From Inquilinus sp. Marseille-Q2685 (lineage in GTDB: Bacteria; Pseudomonadota; Alphaproteobacteria; DSM-16000; Inquilinaceae): a stretch of DNA of 64,000 nt. The notes beneath the pieces are model-generated. The model did not search any database, was not told the origin of the DNA, and saw only the letters and a list, made by a program, of their open reading frames with translations. The position numbers and the translations under genes were made by a program. The stretch is taken from contig NZ_CAKAKL010000003.1 in assembly GCF_916619195.1 (NCBI RefSeq), positions 62,001 to 126,000 of the forward strand, in the 5' to 3' direction. Each line of letters opens with the position of its first letter. Positions within the stretch are counted from its first letter, which is position 1. Positions 55,147-63,735 of this stretch are shown here, piece by piece.

Positions 55147-56790
55147 TCAAGCTGCCGCGATGCGCCGGCCCTTCAGCTCGAAGCCGCCGCCGTCCAGCCG
55201 GTGCAGGGCCGGGGCCGCGGCCAGCAGCTCGCGGGTGTAGTCGTGCTGCGGGTGGTCGAACACCGTGTCGCGCGGCCCGGCCTCGACGATCTTCCCCGCC
55301 TGCATCACCGCCACCCGGTCCGCCACCTGCTCGACTGCGCCCAGATCGTGCGACACGAACAGGCAGGCGAAGCCGTAGCGGTCCTGCAGCGCCCGGAACA
55401 GCTCCAGGATCTGCTTCTGCACCGTCATGTCCAGCGCCGAGACCGGCTCGTCGGCGATGACGAAGGCCGGGCGGCGGATGATCGCCCGGGCGATCGCCCC
55501 GCGCTGGCGCTGGCCGCCCGACAGCTGGTGCGGATAGCGCCGGGCGTGGTCCGGCGACAGCCCGCAATCGGCCAGGGTCTCGGCCAGCCGGTCCGCCTTC
55601 TGCGCAGCGTTCATCTCCGGCGCCAGCCGCAGCGGCTCGGACACGATGGCGCCGATCTTCATCCGCGGGTCGAGCGAGGAGTAGGGGTCCTGGAAGATCA
55701 TCTGGCAGTTCAGCCGATGGTCCCGCGCCGCCGCATCGTGCCGGTCCGCATGGACGTCCCGGCCGCGGAACAGGATGCGGCCGGCCGTCGGCTTCAGCAG
55801 GCCGACGATGGCGCGACCCCGCGTGGTCTTGCCGCTGCCGCTGCCGCCGACCAGCGCCACCGTCTCGCCGGGATGGATCGCCAGGCTGACCCCGTCCACC
55901 GCCCGCTTCGGCGGGGTGCGCGAGAACAGGCGTTGCCGGCCGGCATGGTCGATGGTGACCTCCTCGACCGCGATCAGCGGCGCGCTCTGGTCCACCGGCG
56001 GCCGCGCGGGTCCGCGCTTCGGCAGGGCGTCCAGCAGCTTGCGGGTGTAGTCGTCGCGCGGGCTCAGCAGCACCTGTTCCGTCGGCCCGCCGTCGACGGC
56101 GCGGCCGCGCTGCAGCACCACCACGTGGCGGGCGTAGCGGGCCACCATCGCCAGGTCGTGGCTGATCATCAGCACCGCGGTGCCGTTCTCTCGCGTCAGC
56201 TCGACCATCAGGTCCAGCACCTCGCGCGCCACCAGCGTGTCCAGCGCCGTGGTCGGCTCGTCGGCGATCAAGAGGGCCGGCTTGGTCAGCATCACCGAGG
56301 CCAGCATGATCCGCTGCCGCATGCCGCCGGAGAACTCGTGCGGATAGGCCGACAGGCACCGCTCCGGGTCGGCGATGCGGATCCGCTCCAGCATCGCCAG
56401 GCTGCGGCGCCGGATCTCGGCGTCGGGGAGGCGCAGATGCAGCTTCAGCGCCTCGGCCATCTGCCGGCCGATGGTCATCGCCGGGTTCAGCGACACCATC
56501 GGCTCCTGGAACACCATGCCGATGCGGGCGCCGCGGATCTTCCGCAGGGCCTTGGGCGTCAGCGCCGCAAGATCCTGGCCGTCGAAGCGGACCGACCCGC
56601 CGATCCGCTGCATCGGCGACGGCAGCAGATCCAGCACGGCGCGCGCCGCCATGGTCTTGCCGCTGCCGGATTCGCCGACCAGCGCCAGCATCTCGCCGGC
56701 CGGGAGGGCGAAGCTGAGGTCGTCGACCACCACCGGGCCGCCATCGCCGGCGCGGATGCTCAGGTGCTCGACCGAGAGGAGGGGGCTCAT
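55147..56790 (-). CDS. Fused dipeptide ABC transporter ATP-binding protein (DppD-DppF)
   Basis: Encodes 547 aa from ATG 56790, which overlaps the DppC stop (ATGA). Two complete ATPase domains: domain 1 (about 1-260) with Walker A GESGSGKT, signature FSGGMRQR and Walker B LLIADEPTTALD; domain 2 (about 275-547) with GGSGSGKT, LSGGQRQR and VIADEPVSALD. In E. coli these are separate DppD and DppF chains. They power a peptide-type importer with DppB and DppC. Last gene of the operon. Confidence 0.92.
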   Translation of the reverse strand: MSPLLSVEHLSIRAGDGGPVVVDDLSFALPAGEMLALVGESGSGKTMAARAVLDLLPSPMQRIGGSVRFDGQDLAALTPKALRKIRGARIGMVFQEPMVSLNPAMTIGRQMAEALKLHLRLPDAEIRRRSLAMLERIRIADPERCLSAYPHEFSGGMRQRIMLASVMLTKPALLIADEPTTALDTLVAREVLDLMVELTRENGTAVLMISHDLAMVARYARHVVVLQRGRAVDGGPTEQVLLSPRDDYTRKLLDALPKRGPARPPVDQSAPLIAVEEVTIDHAGRQRLFSRTPPKRAVDGVSLAIHPGETVALVGGSGSGKTTRGRAIVGLLKPTAGRILFRGRDVHADRHDAAARDHRLNCQMIFQDPYSSLDPRMKIGAIVSEPLRLAPEMNAAQKADRLAETLADCGLSPDHARRYPHQLSGGQRQRGAIARAIIRRPAFVIADEPVSALDMTVQKQILELFRALQDRYGFACLFVSHDLGAVEQVADRVAVMQAGKIVEAGPRDTVFDHPQHDYTRELLAAAPALHRLDGGGFELKGRRIAAA

Positions 56791-57641
56791 CGCTGCATCC
56801 TGGGGTCGAGGCGGTCGCGGATCGCGTCGCCGAACAGGTTGATGCCGAGCAGGGTGAGGGAGATGCACAGGCCGGGGAAGATGCCGAGCCAGGGCGAGGT
56901 GCCGATATAGGGCCGGCTGGCGGCCAGCATGTTGCCCCAGGTCGCGGCCGGCGGCGGCACGCCGAGGCCGAGGAAGCTCAGCGCGCTCTCCGACAGCAGC
57001 ACCCAGCCGAACATGCTGGTGGCCAGCACGGTCAGCGGCGCGATGCAGTTCGGCAGCACGTGCCGGGCCATGGTGAACAGCTCGGAATTGCCCATCACCT
57101 GCGACGCCTCGACGAATTCGCGGCCGCGGATCGACAGCACCGTGCCGCGCACCACGCGGACGACCGAGGGCATGTAGGCGAGGCCCAGGGCCAGGATGAT
57201 GCCGTACTTGTTCGCGCCCAGCACCGCCATGATGCCCAGCGCCAGGAGGATGCCGGGGAAGGCCAGCAGGGCGTCGTTGAACATCATGATGACGCGGTCG
57301 ACCCAGCCGCGCAGATACCCCGTCAGCACGCCGATCAGGGTGCCGCCCGTCACCGCGGTGGCGACCGTCAGGAGGCTGATCCAGCTGCTGGTGGCGGCGC
57401 CGCTCATCGCCCGGCTCAGCACGTCGCGGCCGAACTCGTCGGTGCCCAGCCAATGCGCGGCCGAGGGCGGCTTGAAGCGCGACAGGATGTCGATCTTCAG
57501 CGGGTCGTAGGGCGTCCACACCGCGCTGACCAGGGCGGTCGCGACCAGCACGCCGATGATCAGCCCGCCGATCACCGCATTGGCGCGGATCCGCCGCCGC
57601 GGCCCGGCGACGGAGGAGGGGGAATGGGCCTGCACGCTCAT
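56787..57641 (-). CDS. Dipeptide-type ABC transporter permease (DppC)
   Basis: Encodes 284 aa. ATG 57641 overlaps the DppB stop (ATGA). Six hydrophobic helices; HWLGTDEFGRDVLSRAMSGA in the N-terminal periplasmic region and the EAA loop FVEASQVMGNSELFTMARHV (about 177-196). Typical of the OppC/DppC family. Also overlaps the ATPase gene (ATGA). Inner-membrane partner of DppB. Confidence 0.92.
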   Translation of the reverse strand: MSVQAHSPSSVAGPRRRIRANAVIGGLIIGVLVATALVSAVWTPYDPLKIDILSRFKPPSAAHWLGTDEFGRDVLSRAMSGAATSSWISLLTVATAVTGGTLIGVLTGYLRGWVDRVIMMFNDALLAFPGILLALGIMAVLGANKYGIILALGLAYMPSVVRVVRGTVLSIRGREFVEASQVMGNSELFTMARHVLPNCIAPLTVLATSMFGWVLLSESALSFLGLGVPPPAATWGNMLAASRPYIGTSPWLGIFPGLCISLTLLGINLFGDAIRDRLDPRMQR

Positions 57642-58579
57642 GCCGTCACCCGCGGGTCGAACAGGGGATAGAGGAGGTCGACGAACAGGTTGACCACGAC
57701 ATAGATGCCGGCGACGAACAGCAGGCAGCCCTGCACCACCGGATAGTCGCGGGCGTAGATCGAATCGACCAGCAGCCGGCCGAGGCCGGGGATGGTGAAC
57801 ACGGTCTCGACCACGGCGATGCCGCCCAGCAGGTTGCCCAGCATCAGCCCGATCAGCGTCCAGGTCGGGGCGAAGGCGGTGCGGAAGGCGTGCCGCCACA
57901 GCACCGCGCCCTCCGACAGGCCCTTGGCCCGGGCGTGGGTGATGTACTCCAGCCGCATCACCTCGATCGTGCTGGCCCGGGCCATGCGGATGATCACCCC
58001 GGTCTCGACCAGCACCAGCGTCGCCACCGGCATGATCATGTAGACCAGGGCCGCCCCGGCATTCTCGGCGAAGGGGACATAGCCGATCACCGGCAGCCAG
58101 CCGAGCTTGAGGCCGAACAGCAGCAGCAGGATCAGGCCCAGCCAGAAGCTCGGGATCGACAGCAGCAGCGTGGCGCCGGAGATCACGGCGAGGTCCAGCG
58201 GGCTGTCCTGGCGCCAGGCGGCGACCATGCCGGCCGGCACCGCGACCAGGCTGGCCAGGGCCACCGCCACCAGCACGATGCTGGCGCTGACCGAGAACCG
58301 GTCCAGGATCAGCGGCAGCACCGCCTGGCCGGTGCTGATCGACGTGCCGAAATCGCCCGACAGGACATGGCCGAGCCAGTACAGGAACTGCACCGGGATC
58401 GGCTGGTCGAGGCCGAGCGACCGGCGCAGGTCGGCGACGGCGGACGGGTCCGCCATGTCGCCCAGCATCAGCGTCACCGGATCGCCCGGGATCAGGCGGA
58501 TCAGGGCGAAGACGGTGACGGCGACGATCAGCAGCGTCGGCACCGCCATGCCCAGGCGTTGCAGCAGGAAGCGAAGCAT
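57638..58579 (-). CDS. Dipeptide-type ABC transporter permease (DppB)
   Basis: Encodes 313 aa. N-terminus LRFLLQRLGMAVPTLLIVAV, then ALIRLIPGDPVTLMLG, and the EAA region YITHARAKGLSEGAVLWRHA, all typical of DppB/OppB. Six hydrophobic helices. It follows the binding-protein gene by 25 bp. Confidence 0.92.
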   Translation of the reverse strand: MLRFLLQRLGMAVPTLLIVAVTVFALIRLIPGDPVTLMLGDMADPSAVADLRRSLGLDQPIPVQFLYWLGHVLSGDFGTSISTGQAVLPLILDRFSVSASIVLVAVALASLVAVPAGMVAAWRQDSPLDLAVISGATLLLSIPSFWLGLILLLLFGLKLGWLPVIGYVPFAENAGAALVYMIMPVATLVLVETGVIIRMARASTIEVMRLEYITHARAKGLSEGAVLWRHAFRTAFAPTWTLIGLMLGNLLGGIAVVETVFTIPGLGRLLVDSIYARDYPVVQGCLLFVAGIYVVVNLFVDLLYPLFDPRVTA

Positions 58580-58604
58580 CGCGGCCTCCCCCGGCAGGGC
58601 CGGT

Positions 58605-60161
58605 TCAGTTCTTGATCGCCACGTTCCACAGCCGCGGCTTCGACGCCGCCCAGGGCTTGTAGCCCTCGAGCCGGTCGGAGACGGCGGCGATCTCGGCCCC
58701 GTTATAGGTCACGATCAGCGGCACGTCCGCGATCTGCATCTGGTGCAGCTTGTCGAAGATCGCCTGGCGCTGCTTCGGATCGCTGGTCACCATCGCGTCC
58801 TGGATCAGCTTCAGCGCCTCCGGGTTCTCCCAGACCTTGCGCGGCTGCGTGTCCTTGGGGCCCGAGACCATCTCGTAGCTCAGCGCCGGGTCCATGCGGG
58901 CGGAGTAGCTGAACGACATGGTCTGGTACTGGCCGCTGGTGTAGCGGTCCAGCTGGGCGCCCCAGTCCAGCACCTCCAGCTCGATGTTGATGCCGGCCTG
59001 CTGCGCCAGGGCCTGGGCCAGGATCGCGGTGTCGTAGACGCTCTGGTACTTGCGGTTGACCAGCATCTTGATCGGCTGGCCGGTGTAGCCGGCCTCGGCG
59101 AGGAGCTTCTTCGCCTCCTCGACATTCGGCGTGTAGCCCTGCTCCTCCACCGCGGTGTGGTACGGGCTGGCGCTCGGGATGACGGAAGGGTTGGGCGGCG
59201 ACGTGCCCTGGGTCACCGCCTGGGCGATCTGCGTGTTGTCGATCGCCAGCGCCAGAGCCTTGCGGATGCGCACGTCCTTCAGCAGCGGATCGCGCGTCTG
59301 GATCAGGATCGCGCTCATCGACAGGGTCTGCGCCAGCTCCGTGCGCACGCCCTTCTGGCCGTCGATCTCCTGCTTGTCGGCGATGCTGACGTCGGGCACC
59401 AGGTCGATGTCGCCGGACAGCAGCGCCGTCTTCGCCGCCGCCGGGTCGGCGATGATGTTGAAGCGCACGGTTTCGGCCAGCGCCTGCTTGCCGCCGGTAT
59501 AGCCGTCGCGCTCGCCGCCGCGCGAGGCATAATCGGCGAAGCGCTTCAGCAGCACGTACTGTGCGGGTTCCCACTTCTCCAGCTTGTACGGGCCGGTGCC
59601 GATCGGGGCGATCCACTTGCCGTCGGGGCCTACCGAATCCGGATGGATCACGGCGCCCTCGGCGCAGTCGGTCCGGGCCATGGTGGTCAGGAACAGGGCG
59701 CTCGGCGCGTTCAGCCTGAACACCACGGTCTTCGGGTCCGGCGCCTCGACCGCCTCGATCTTCATCCGGCCGCGGCCGTCGAACTCCGGCAGGCAGCGCC
59801 ACTCGGTCTTGGGGTCGAGCCAGCGCTTCCAGCTCCACACCACCTCGGCCGAGGTCATCGGCGCGCCGTTGTGGAACTTCACCCCGTCGCGCAGCGTGAA
59901 GGTGTAGGTCTTGCCATCGTCGGAGACGGCGACGCTGTCGGCCAGCATCGGCCCGACGGTGGCGTCCTCGCGATAGGCGACCAGGCCTTCGACGACGTGC
60001 AGGATCACCGCATCGGTGTTGTCGTCGCGCTTGGTGCCGGGGTCGGTCGAGCGCAGGTCGCCGTTCAGCGCCACGCGGATGGTGTCGGACGGCGGCGCCG
60101 CCCAGGCCGGGACGGTCGAGGCGAGCGCCGCCGTGAGCACAAGGAACGAGAGTCGGGTCAT
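58605..60161 (-). CDS. Dipeptide-type ABC transporter substrate-binding protein (SBP family 5)
   Basis: Encodes 518 aa with a signal peptide (1-21, VPAWAAPP). Family-5 features: IRVALNGDLRSTDPGTKRDD, YREDATVGPMLADSVAVSDD, TYTFTLRDGVKFHNGAPMTS (about 89-108), and IRKALALAIDNTQIAQAVTQ. Members bind di- and oligopeptides, opines, glutathione or heme. Its place after a C45 acyltransferase/amidase gene suggests a peptide-like or N-acylated ligand (inference). 43 bp downstream of that gene. Confidence 0.91.
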   Translation of the reverse strand: MTRLSFLVLTAALASTVPAWAAPPSDTIRVALNGDLRSTDPGTKRDDNTDAVILHVVEGLVAYREDATVGPMLADSVAVSDDGKTYTFTLRDGVKFHNGAPMTSAEVVWSWKRWLDPKTEWRCLPEFDGRGRMKIEAVEAPDPKTVVFRLNAPSALFLTTMARTDCAEGAVIHPDSVGPDGKWIAPIGTGPYKLEKWEPAQYVLLKRFADYASRGGERDGYTGGKQALAETVRFNIIADPAAAKTALLSGDIDLVPDVSIADKQEIDGQKGVRTELAQTLSMSAILIQTRDPLLKDVRIRKALALAIDNTQIAQAVTQGTSPPNPSVIPSASPYHTAVEEQGYTPNVEEAKKLLAEAGYTGQPIKMLVNRKYQSVYDTAILAQALAQQAGINIELEVLDWGAQLDRYTSGQYQTMSFSYSARMDPALSYEMVSGPKDTQPRKVWENPEALKLIQDAMVTSDPKQRQAIFDKLHQMQIADVPLIVTYNGAEIAAVSDRLEGYKPWAASKPRLWNVAIKN

Positions 60162-60204
60162 CAGGGCCTCCCTGTGTTGAGGCGATACGGGCAGCCGGAC
60201 CGCG

Positions 60205-61329
60205 TTAGGCCGCGTTCTTCGTCCGGCGGGACAGGTCGAGCGAGTAGGTGGTGAAGGTCCGGTTCAGGGCGGGCAGCGGCGCCACCTCCATGATCCCTTC
60301 GGCCGGGCGCATGATCACCATGGCGACGGTGGCCGACAGGTTGTTCCGCATCGACGGCCGCGGTGGCCGGCACACGGCATAGGGCGCGCCGAAATCGTCG
60401 AAGAAGGCGGCCTTCATGTCCTCGGCGGTCAGCTGGCCGCGCTTGGCCTGGAGATGCTGCTGCACCCGCCAGTCGCGGTAGTAGCTCTCGGGCGAGCTCG
60501 GGATCCCGGCCTCCTTCAGCTTCGACAGAGCCACCGGGCTGCGCCAGTGGTTGGCGTGCACCAGGAGGCCGTCCTCCGGATACAGCGGGAAGGTCTCGTC
60601 CGGCGCGCATTCGAAGTCGATGGCGAAGCCGCCGGCATTGCTCAGGATCATGTTGTTCGAGGCCGATTTCGCCGTCGTCGCCACGATCCGCATCGACAGG
60701 GCGAAATGCTCCTGCTCCAGCGCCTTGCGCCGGATCAGCGGCAGCGGCACGCCGACCCCCAGCTTGTAGTCGCGGTCGGATTCCAGATAATTGGCCGTGA
60801 TGGCGGTGCCGACCGCGTTCAGCCCGTTGCGGGCCAGGCCGCCGGCCTCGGTGAAGGTCAGCACGTCCGGCCCGTCCTCGCGCCGCACCCGCAGCACGAT
60901 CGCGGTCTCGGCGCATTCCGCCCGCCAGTCCCAGTTCTGGCCGTGGATCAGCTGGCCGTCGGCGCTGGCCGACCCCATGATCACGGCGCCGGTGCAGCCG
61001 TCCGGATCGTCCTCGACCAGGCCCTTCCGCCGGTGCGCCAGCTGCATCACCTCGGTGCGGCAGTTGATCAGCGCCACCGCCTCGAACTCCAGCTCCGCGC
61101 CTTCGGCGATGCCGCGCATCTCCTCGATCAGCTCGGGCGCGAAGTCGTCCATCTTCGGCAGGAAGTCGGCGACGAAGCCGCGGATCTGCGCCCAGTCGTA
61201 GCCGAGATCGCGCAGCTGCCGGGCATAGACCTCGACGCTCTTGCGGGTGCGGTCGGCCGCGGCGGCGCCGTATTGCCGGCCGCGCTCGCGCGGCGTGCCG
61301 TGGATGTCGACGAAGGGGAAGGGCGTCAT
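60205..61329 (-). CDS. C45 peptidase family / isopenicillin-N acyltransferase-like autoproteolytic hydrolase
   Basis: Encodes 374 aa. The N-terminus PFVDIHGTPRERGRQYGAAA is typical of C45. The autocatalytic nucleophile is Cys112 in DPDGCTGAVIMG, followed by LIHGQNWDWRAECAETAIVL, in which Asn/Asp residues shape the active site. Autocleavage before Cys112 would give two chains. Such enzymes make or cleave amides of peptides or beta-lactam-like compounds. It is the first gene of the Dpp-type operon and is divergent from a GntR gene. Confidence 0.87.
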   Translation of the reverse strand: MTPFPFVDIHGTPRERGRQYGAAAADRTRKSVEVYARQLRDLGYDWAQIRGFVADFLPKMDDFAPELIEEMRGIAEGAELEFEAVALINCRTEVMQLAHRRKGLVEDDPDGCTGAVIMGSASADGQLIHGQNWDWRAECAETAIVLRVRREDGPDVLTFTEAGGLARNGLNAVGTAITANYLESDRDYKLGVGVPLPLIRRKALEQEHFALSMRIVATTAKSASNNMILSNAGGFAIDFECAPDETFPLYPEDGLLVHANHWRSPVALSKLKEAGIPSSPESYYRDWRVQQHLQAKRGQLTAEDMKAAFFDDFGAPYAVCRPPRPSMRNNLSATVAMVIMRPAEGIMEVAPLPALNRTFTTYSLDLSRRTKNAA

Positions 61330-61491
61330 GATCGGGGACCCGTTGTCATCGGATGGTCACACCGTAATGCGCTTTATGGATATGAAAAACACATTTCTGC
61401 GGCATGCTGTGAAGTCGAAAGATTTTTACACGCTCGCCGCACGCCCTTTTCCCGCGTCGCGCGATCGCTATCATGAGAGGGCAGGGACAGC

Positions 61492-62442
61492 GTGGAGCAC
61501 AGCGTGTCAGCGGCGGAAGCGGCGGAGCGGGCGAGCCCGCTGCAATTGGAACTGGCCCGGCAGATCGTCGAGCGGATGCGCGACGAGGCCTGGGGGCCCG
61601 GCATGCGGGTGTCGGAGCAGGCTCTGGCCCGCACGCTCGGCGTGTCGCGCTCGCCGATCCGCGGCGCGCTCGACCTGCTGGTGGCGCAGGGCGTGCTGGA
61701 GGCGGCGTCCGGCCGCGGCTTCGTGGTGCTGCGCCGGCCCGAGGGCGACGAGATCGCCCGGCTGATCCCGCGCTCGGAGGGCGAGGCGGTCTATGCCGCG
61801 ATCATGACCGACCGGGCGAATGGCCGCCTGCCGCAGGAGGTGTCGGAGGCGGAGCTGATCCCGCGCTACGGCGCGTCGCGCGGCGTGATCCGCAAGGTGC
61901 TGATGCGCTTCGCCGCCGAAGGGCTGGTGCAGCGCCAGCGCGGCCATGGCTGGCGCTTCGTCGACAGCCTGGAGACCGACGAGGCGGTGAACGAGAGCTA
62001 CCAGTTCCGCATGGTGGTGGAATGCGCGGCGCTGCGGCAGCCCGGCTTCCGCGTCGACCGCGACCGGCTGCAGCAGCTGCGCCGGGCGCATGAGGACATC
62101 CTGGCCCGGGCCGCGGGGGGCGTGGGCACCGACGAATGGTTCCGGGTCAACACCGCCTTCCACGAGATGCTGGCGGCCTCGTCCGGCAACCGCTTCTTCC
62201 TGCAAGCAGTGCGGCAGCAGAACGCCCTGCGCCGGATGCAGGAATACGCCGATTTCGTGCAGCTGCCGCAGGGCCGGGTCGAGCAGTCCTGCCGCGAGCA
62301 CCTGGCGATCCTCGACGCGCTGGAGGCCGGCGAGGTCGAATGGGCGGCGGCGCTGCTGCACCGCCATCTGGCGCTGGCCGCCGGCACCTACGCCGGCGAG
62401 GCCGCGGCGGAGGGCAGGCCGCGCGCCGAGCTCAGCGCATGA
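61492..62442 (+). CDS. GntR-family regulator with two winged-helix domains and FCD domain
   Basis: Encodes 316 aa from GTG 61492. First winged helix: VSEQALARTLGVSRSPIRGA, LDLLVAQGVLEAASGRGFVV. A second winged helix follows at about 115-165: AELIPRYGASRGVIRKVLMR and EGLVQRQRGHGWRFV. The C-terminal FCD-type domain (about 170-300) has FHEMLAASSGNRFF and HLAILDALEAGEVEWAAALL with His ligands. A single winged helix is the norm. It overlaps the GNAT gene (ATGA) and is divergent from the C45/Dpp operon, its likely target. Confidence 0.88.
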   Translation: MEHSVSAAEAAERASPLQLELARQIVERMRDEAWGPGMRVSEQALARTLGVSRSPIRGALDLLVAQGVLEAASGRGFVVLRRPEGDEIARLIPRSEGEAVYAAIMTDRANGRLPQEVSEAELIPRYGASRGVIRKVLMRFAAEGLVQRQRGHGWRFVDSLETDEAVNESYQFRMVVECAALRQPGFRVDRDRLQQLRRAHEDILARAAGGVGTDEWFRVNTAFHEMLAASSGNRFFLQAVRQQNALRRMQEYADFVQLPQGRVEQSCREHLAILDALEAGEVEWAAALLHRHLALAAGTYAGEAAAEGRPRAELSA

Positions 62443-62969
62443 CGGCGTCGGCGTCCTACCACATCCGCCCGGGCCGCCCGGAGGAGGTCGAGACCGTCCG
62501 CGCCATCGAGGTCGCGGCAGCGTCGCAGTTCCGCGGCATCGGCCTCCCGCAGATCGCGGCGCTCGACCCGGCGGAGCGGCAGGAGGTGCTGCTGCGGGCG
62601 CAGAAAGGGCGGCTCTTGGTCATGGCCGACGCCGCCGACCGGCCGGTCGGCTTCGCCCTCTTCAGCGAGATCGACGGCACGCTGCATATCGAGGAGCTGG
62701 ACGTCCATCCGGACCATGCCCGCCGCGGCCTGGGGGCGGCCCTGATCGAGCGGCTCGACGCCGTCGCCCGCGACCGCGGGCTGCCGGAGCTGACCCTGTC
62801 GACCTTCCTCGACGTGCCCTGGAACGCGCCCTATTACGCCCGGCTCGGCTTCCTGCCGATGCCCGACGAGGCGCTTGGCCCCGGCCTCGCCGCGATCCGC
62901 GACATGATCGCCGCCAAGGGCATCGACATCATCCCGCGCCTGTTCATGCGGCGGCCGGTGAGGGGCTGA
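62439..62969 (+). CDS. GNAT-family N-acetyltransferase
   Basis: Encodes 176 aa; ATG 62439 overlaps the GntR stop (ATGA). Acetyl-CoA-binding motif A: HIEELDVHPDHARRGLGAAL (about 81-100), and the C-terminal APYYARLGFLPMPDE. The substrate is probably an amine; linked with the C45/Dpp genes by the GntR gene, it may act on the imported compound (inference). Confidence 0.9.
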   Translation: MTASASYHIRPGRPEEVETVRAIEVAAASQFRGIGLPQIAALDPAERQEVLLRAQKGRLLVMADAADRPVGFALFSEIDGTLHIEELDVHPDHARRGLGAALIERLDAVARDRGLPELTLSTFLDVPWNAPYYARLGFLPMPDEALGPGLAAIRDMIAAKGIDIIPRLFMRRPVRG

Positions 62970-62971
62970 CC

Positions 62972-63718
62972 TCAGAAGGCCGTCAGCCCGGCGACGTCGC
63001 GGCCGAAGGCGGATTGCGGCTGCGAGGGCGGGAAGTCCTTCGCCCGCTCGCGCCGGGCGACGCAGCCGGAGACCTCGGCCGCGATCGCGGTCCAGGCGGC
63101 GCCCCCCTTCAGCGAGGCGAGGAAGCACTGGTCGTAATAGGTGTAGCGGTCGCCGCTGCCGCAGCCGAAGGACGGCCGGTCGGCCCGGGCGGCCGTCAGC
63201 ACGATGCGGTTCGGCGTCGTCAGCGCCGGCGTGTCGCTGTAGATCCCGGAATAGCAGCCGGAGGTGACCAGGACGGTCGGACGGCCGGCGCAGGCGCCGT
63301 CCAGGGCGCGGGCCAGGTAGGCCGGCGGGATCACCGCATTCTCGGCGGCGGCGAACAGCCCGCGGCCCTCGATGCCGTGCGAGGTGAGATAGGCGAAGCA
63401 GCCCGTCCCGGCGGTGCCGGCCAGACCGGCCATGGCGCGGGCGAAATTCGCCTTGGTCGCGACCGCGTCCGGCTGCCGGGCATCGGCCTTGAGCACGACG
63501 ATATCGGCCGGCGCCATGCCGAAGGATTGAAGGCTGCGCCGCAGCGCGTCGACGCCGTTGTCGAACACCGGCTCGGCGTCGTCGGCGGCGACCAGCAGCG
63601 CCTTCCAGCGCAGCGGCGTCTCCGCCGCGGCGACGGAGGGGGAGGGAACGGCCTGGCCGGCGCAACCCGACAGCAGCGCCGCGAGGACGGCGATGCGAAG
63701 CGACGGCGCCGATTTCAT
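62972..63718 (-). CDS. Caspase-like C13 peptidase lipoprotein
   Basis: Encodes 248 aa. Lipobox LLSGC (Cys19) indicates a lipoprotein. Catalytic dyad: His114 in YLTSHGIEGRG and Cys155 in VTSGCYSGIYSD, characteristic of the C13 (legumain) family of the caspase-like clan. It may cleave proteins after Asn/Asp in the periplasm or at the outer membrane. It is convergent with the GNAT gene (2 bp gap) and downstream of the glyoxalase gene. Confidence 0.87.
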   Translation of the reverse strand: MKSAPSLRIAVLAALLSGCAGQAVPSPSVAAAETPLRWKALLVAADDAEPVFDNGVDALRRSLQSFGMAPADIVVLKADARQPDAVATKANFARAMAGLAGTAGTGCFAYLTSHGIEGRGLFAAAENAVIPPAYLARALDGACAGRPTVLVTSGCYSGIYSDTPALTTPNRIVLTAARADRPSFGCGSGDRYTYYDQCFLASLKGGAAWTAIAAEVSGCVARRERAKDFPPSQPQSAFGRDVAGLTAF

Positions 63719-63735
63719 TCGTTCCCTCGTCCGGA

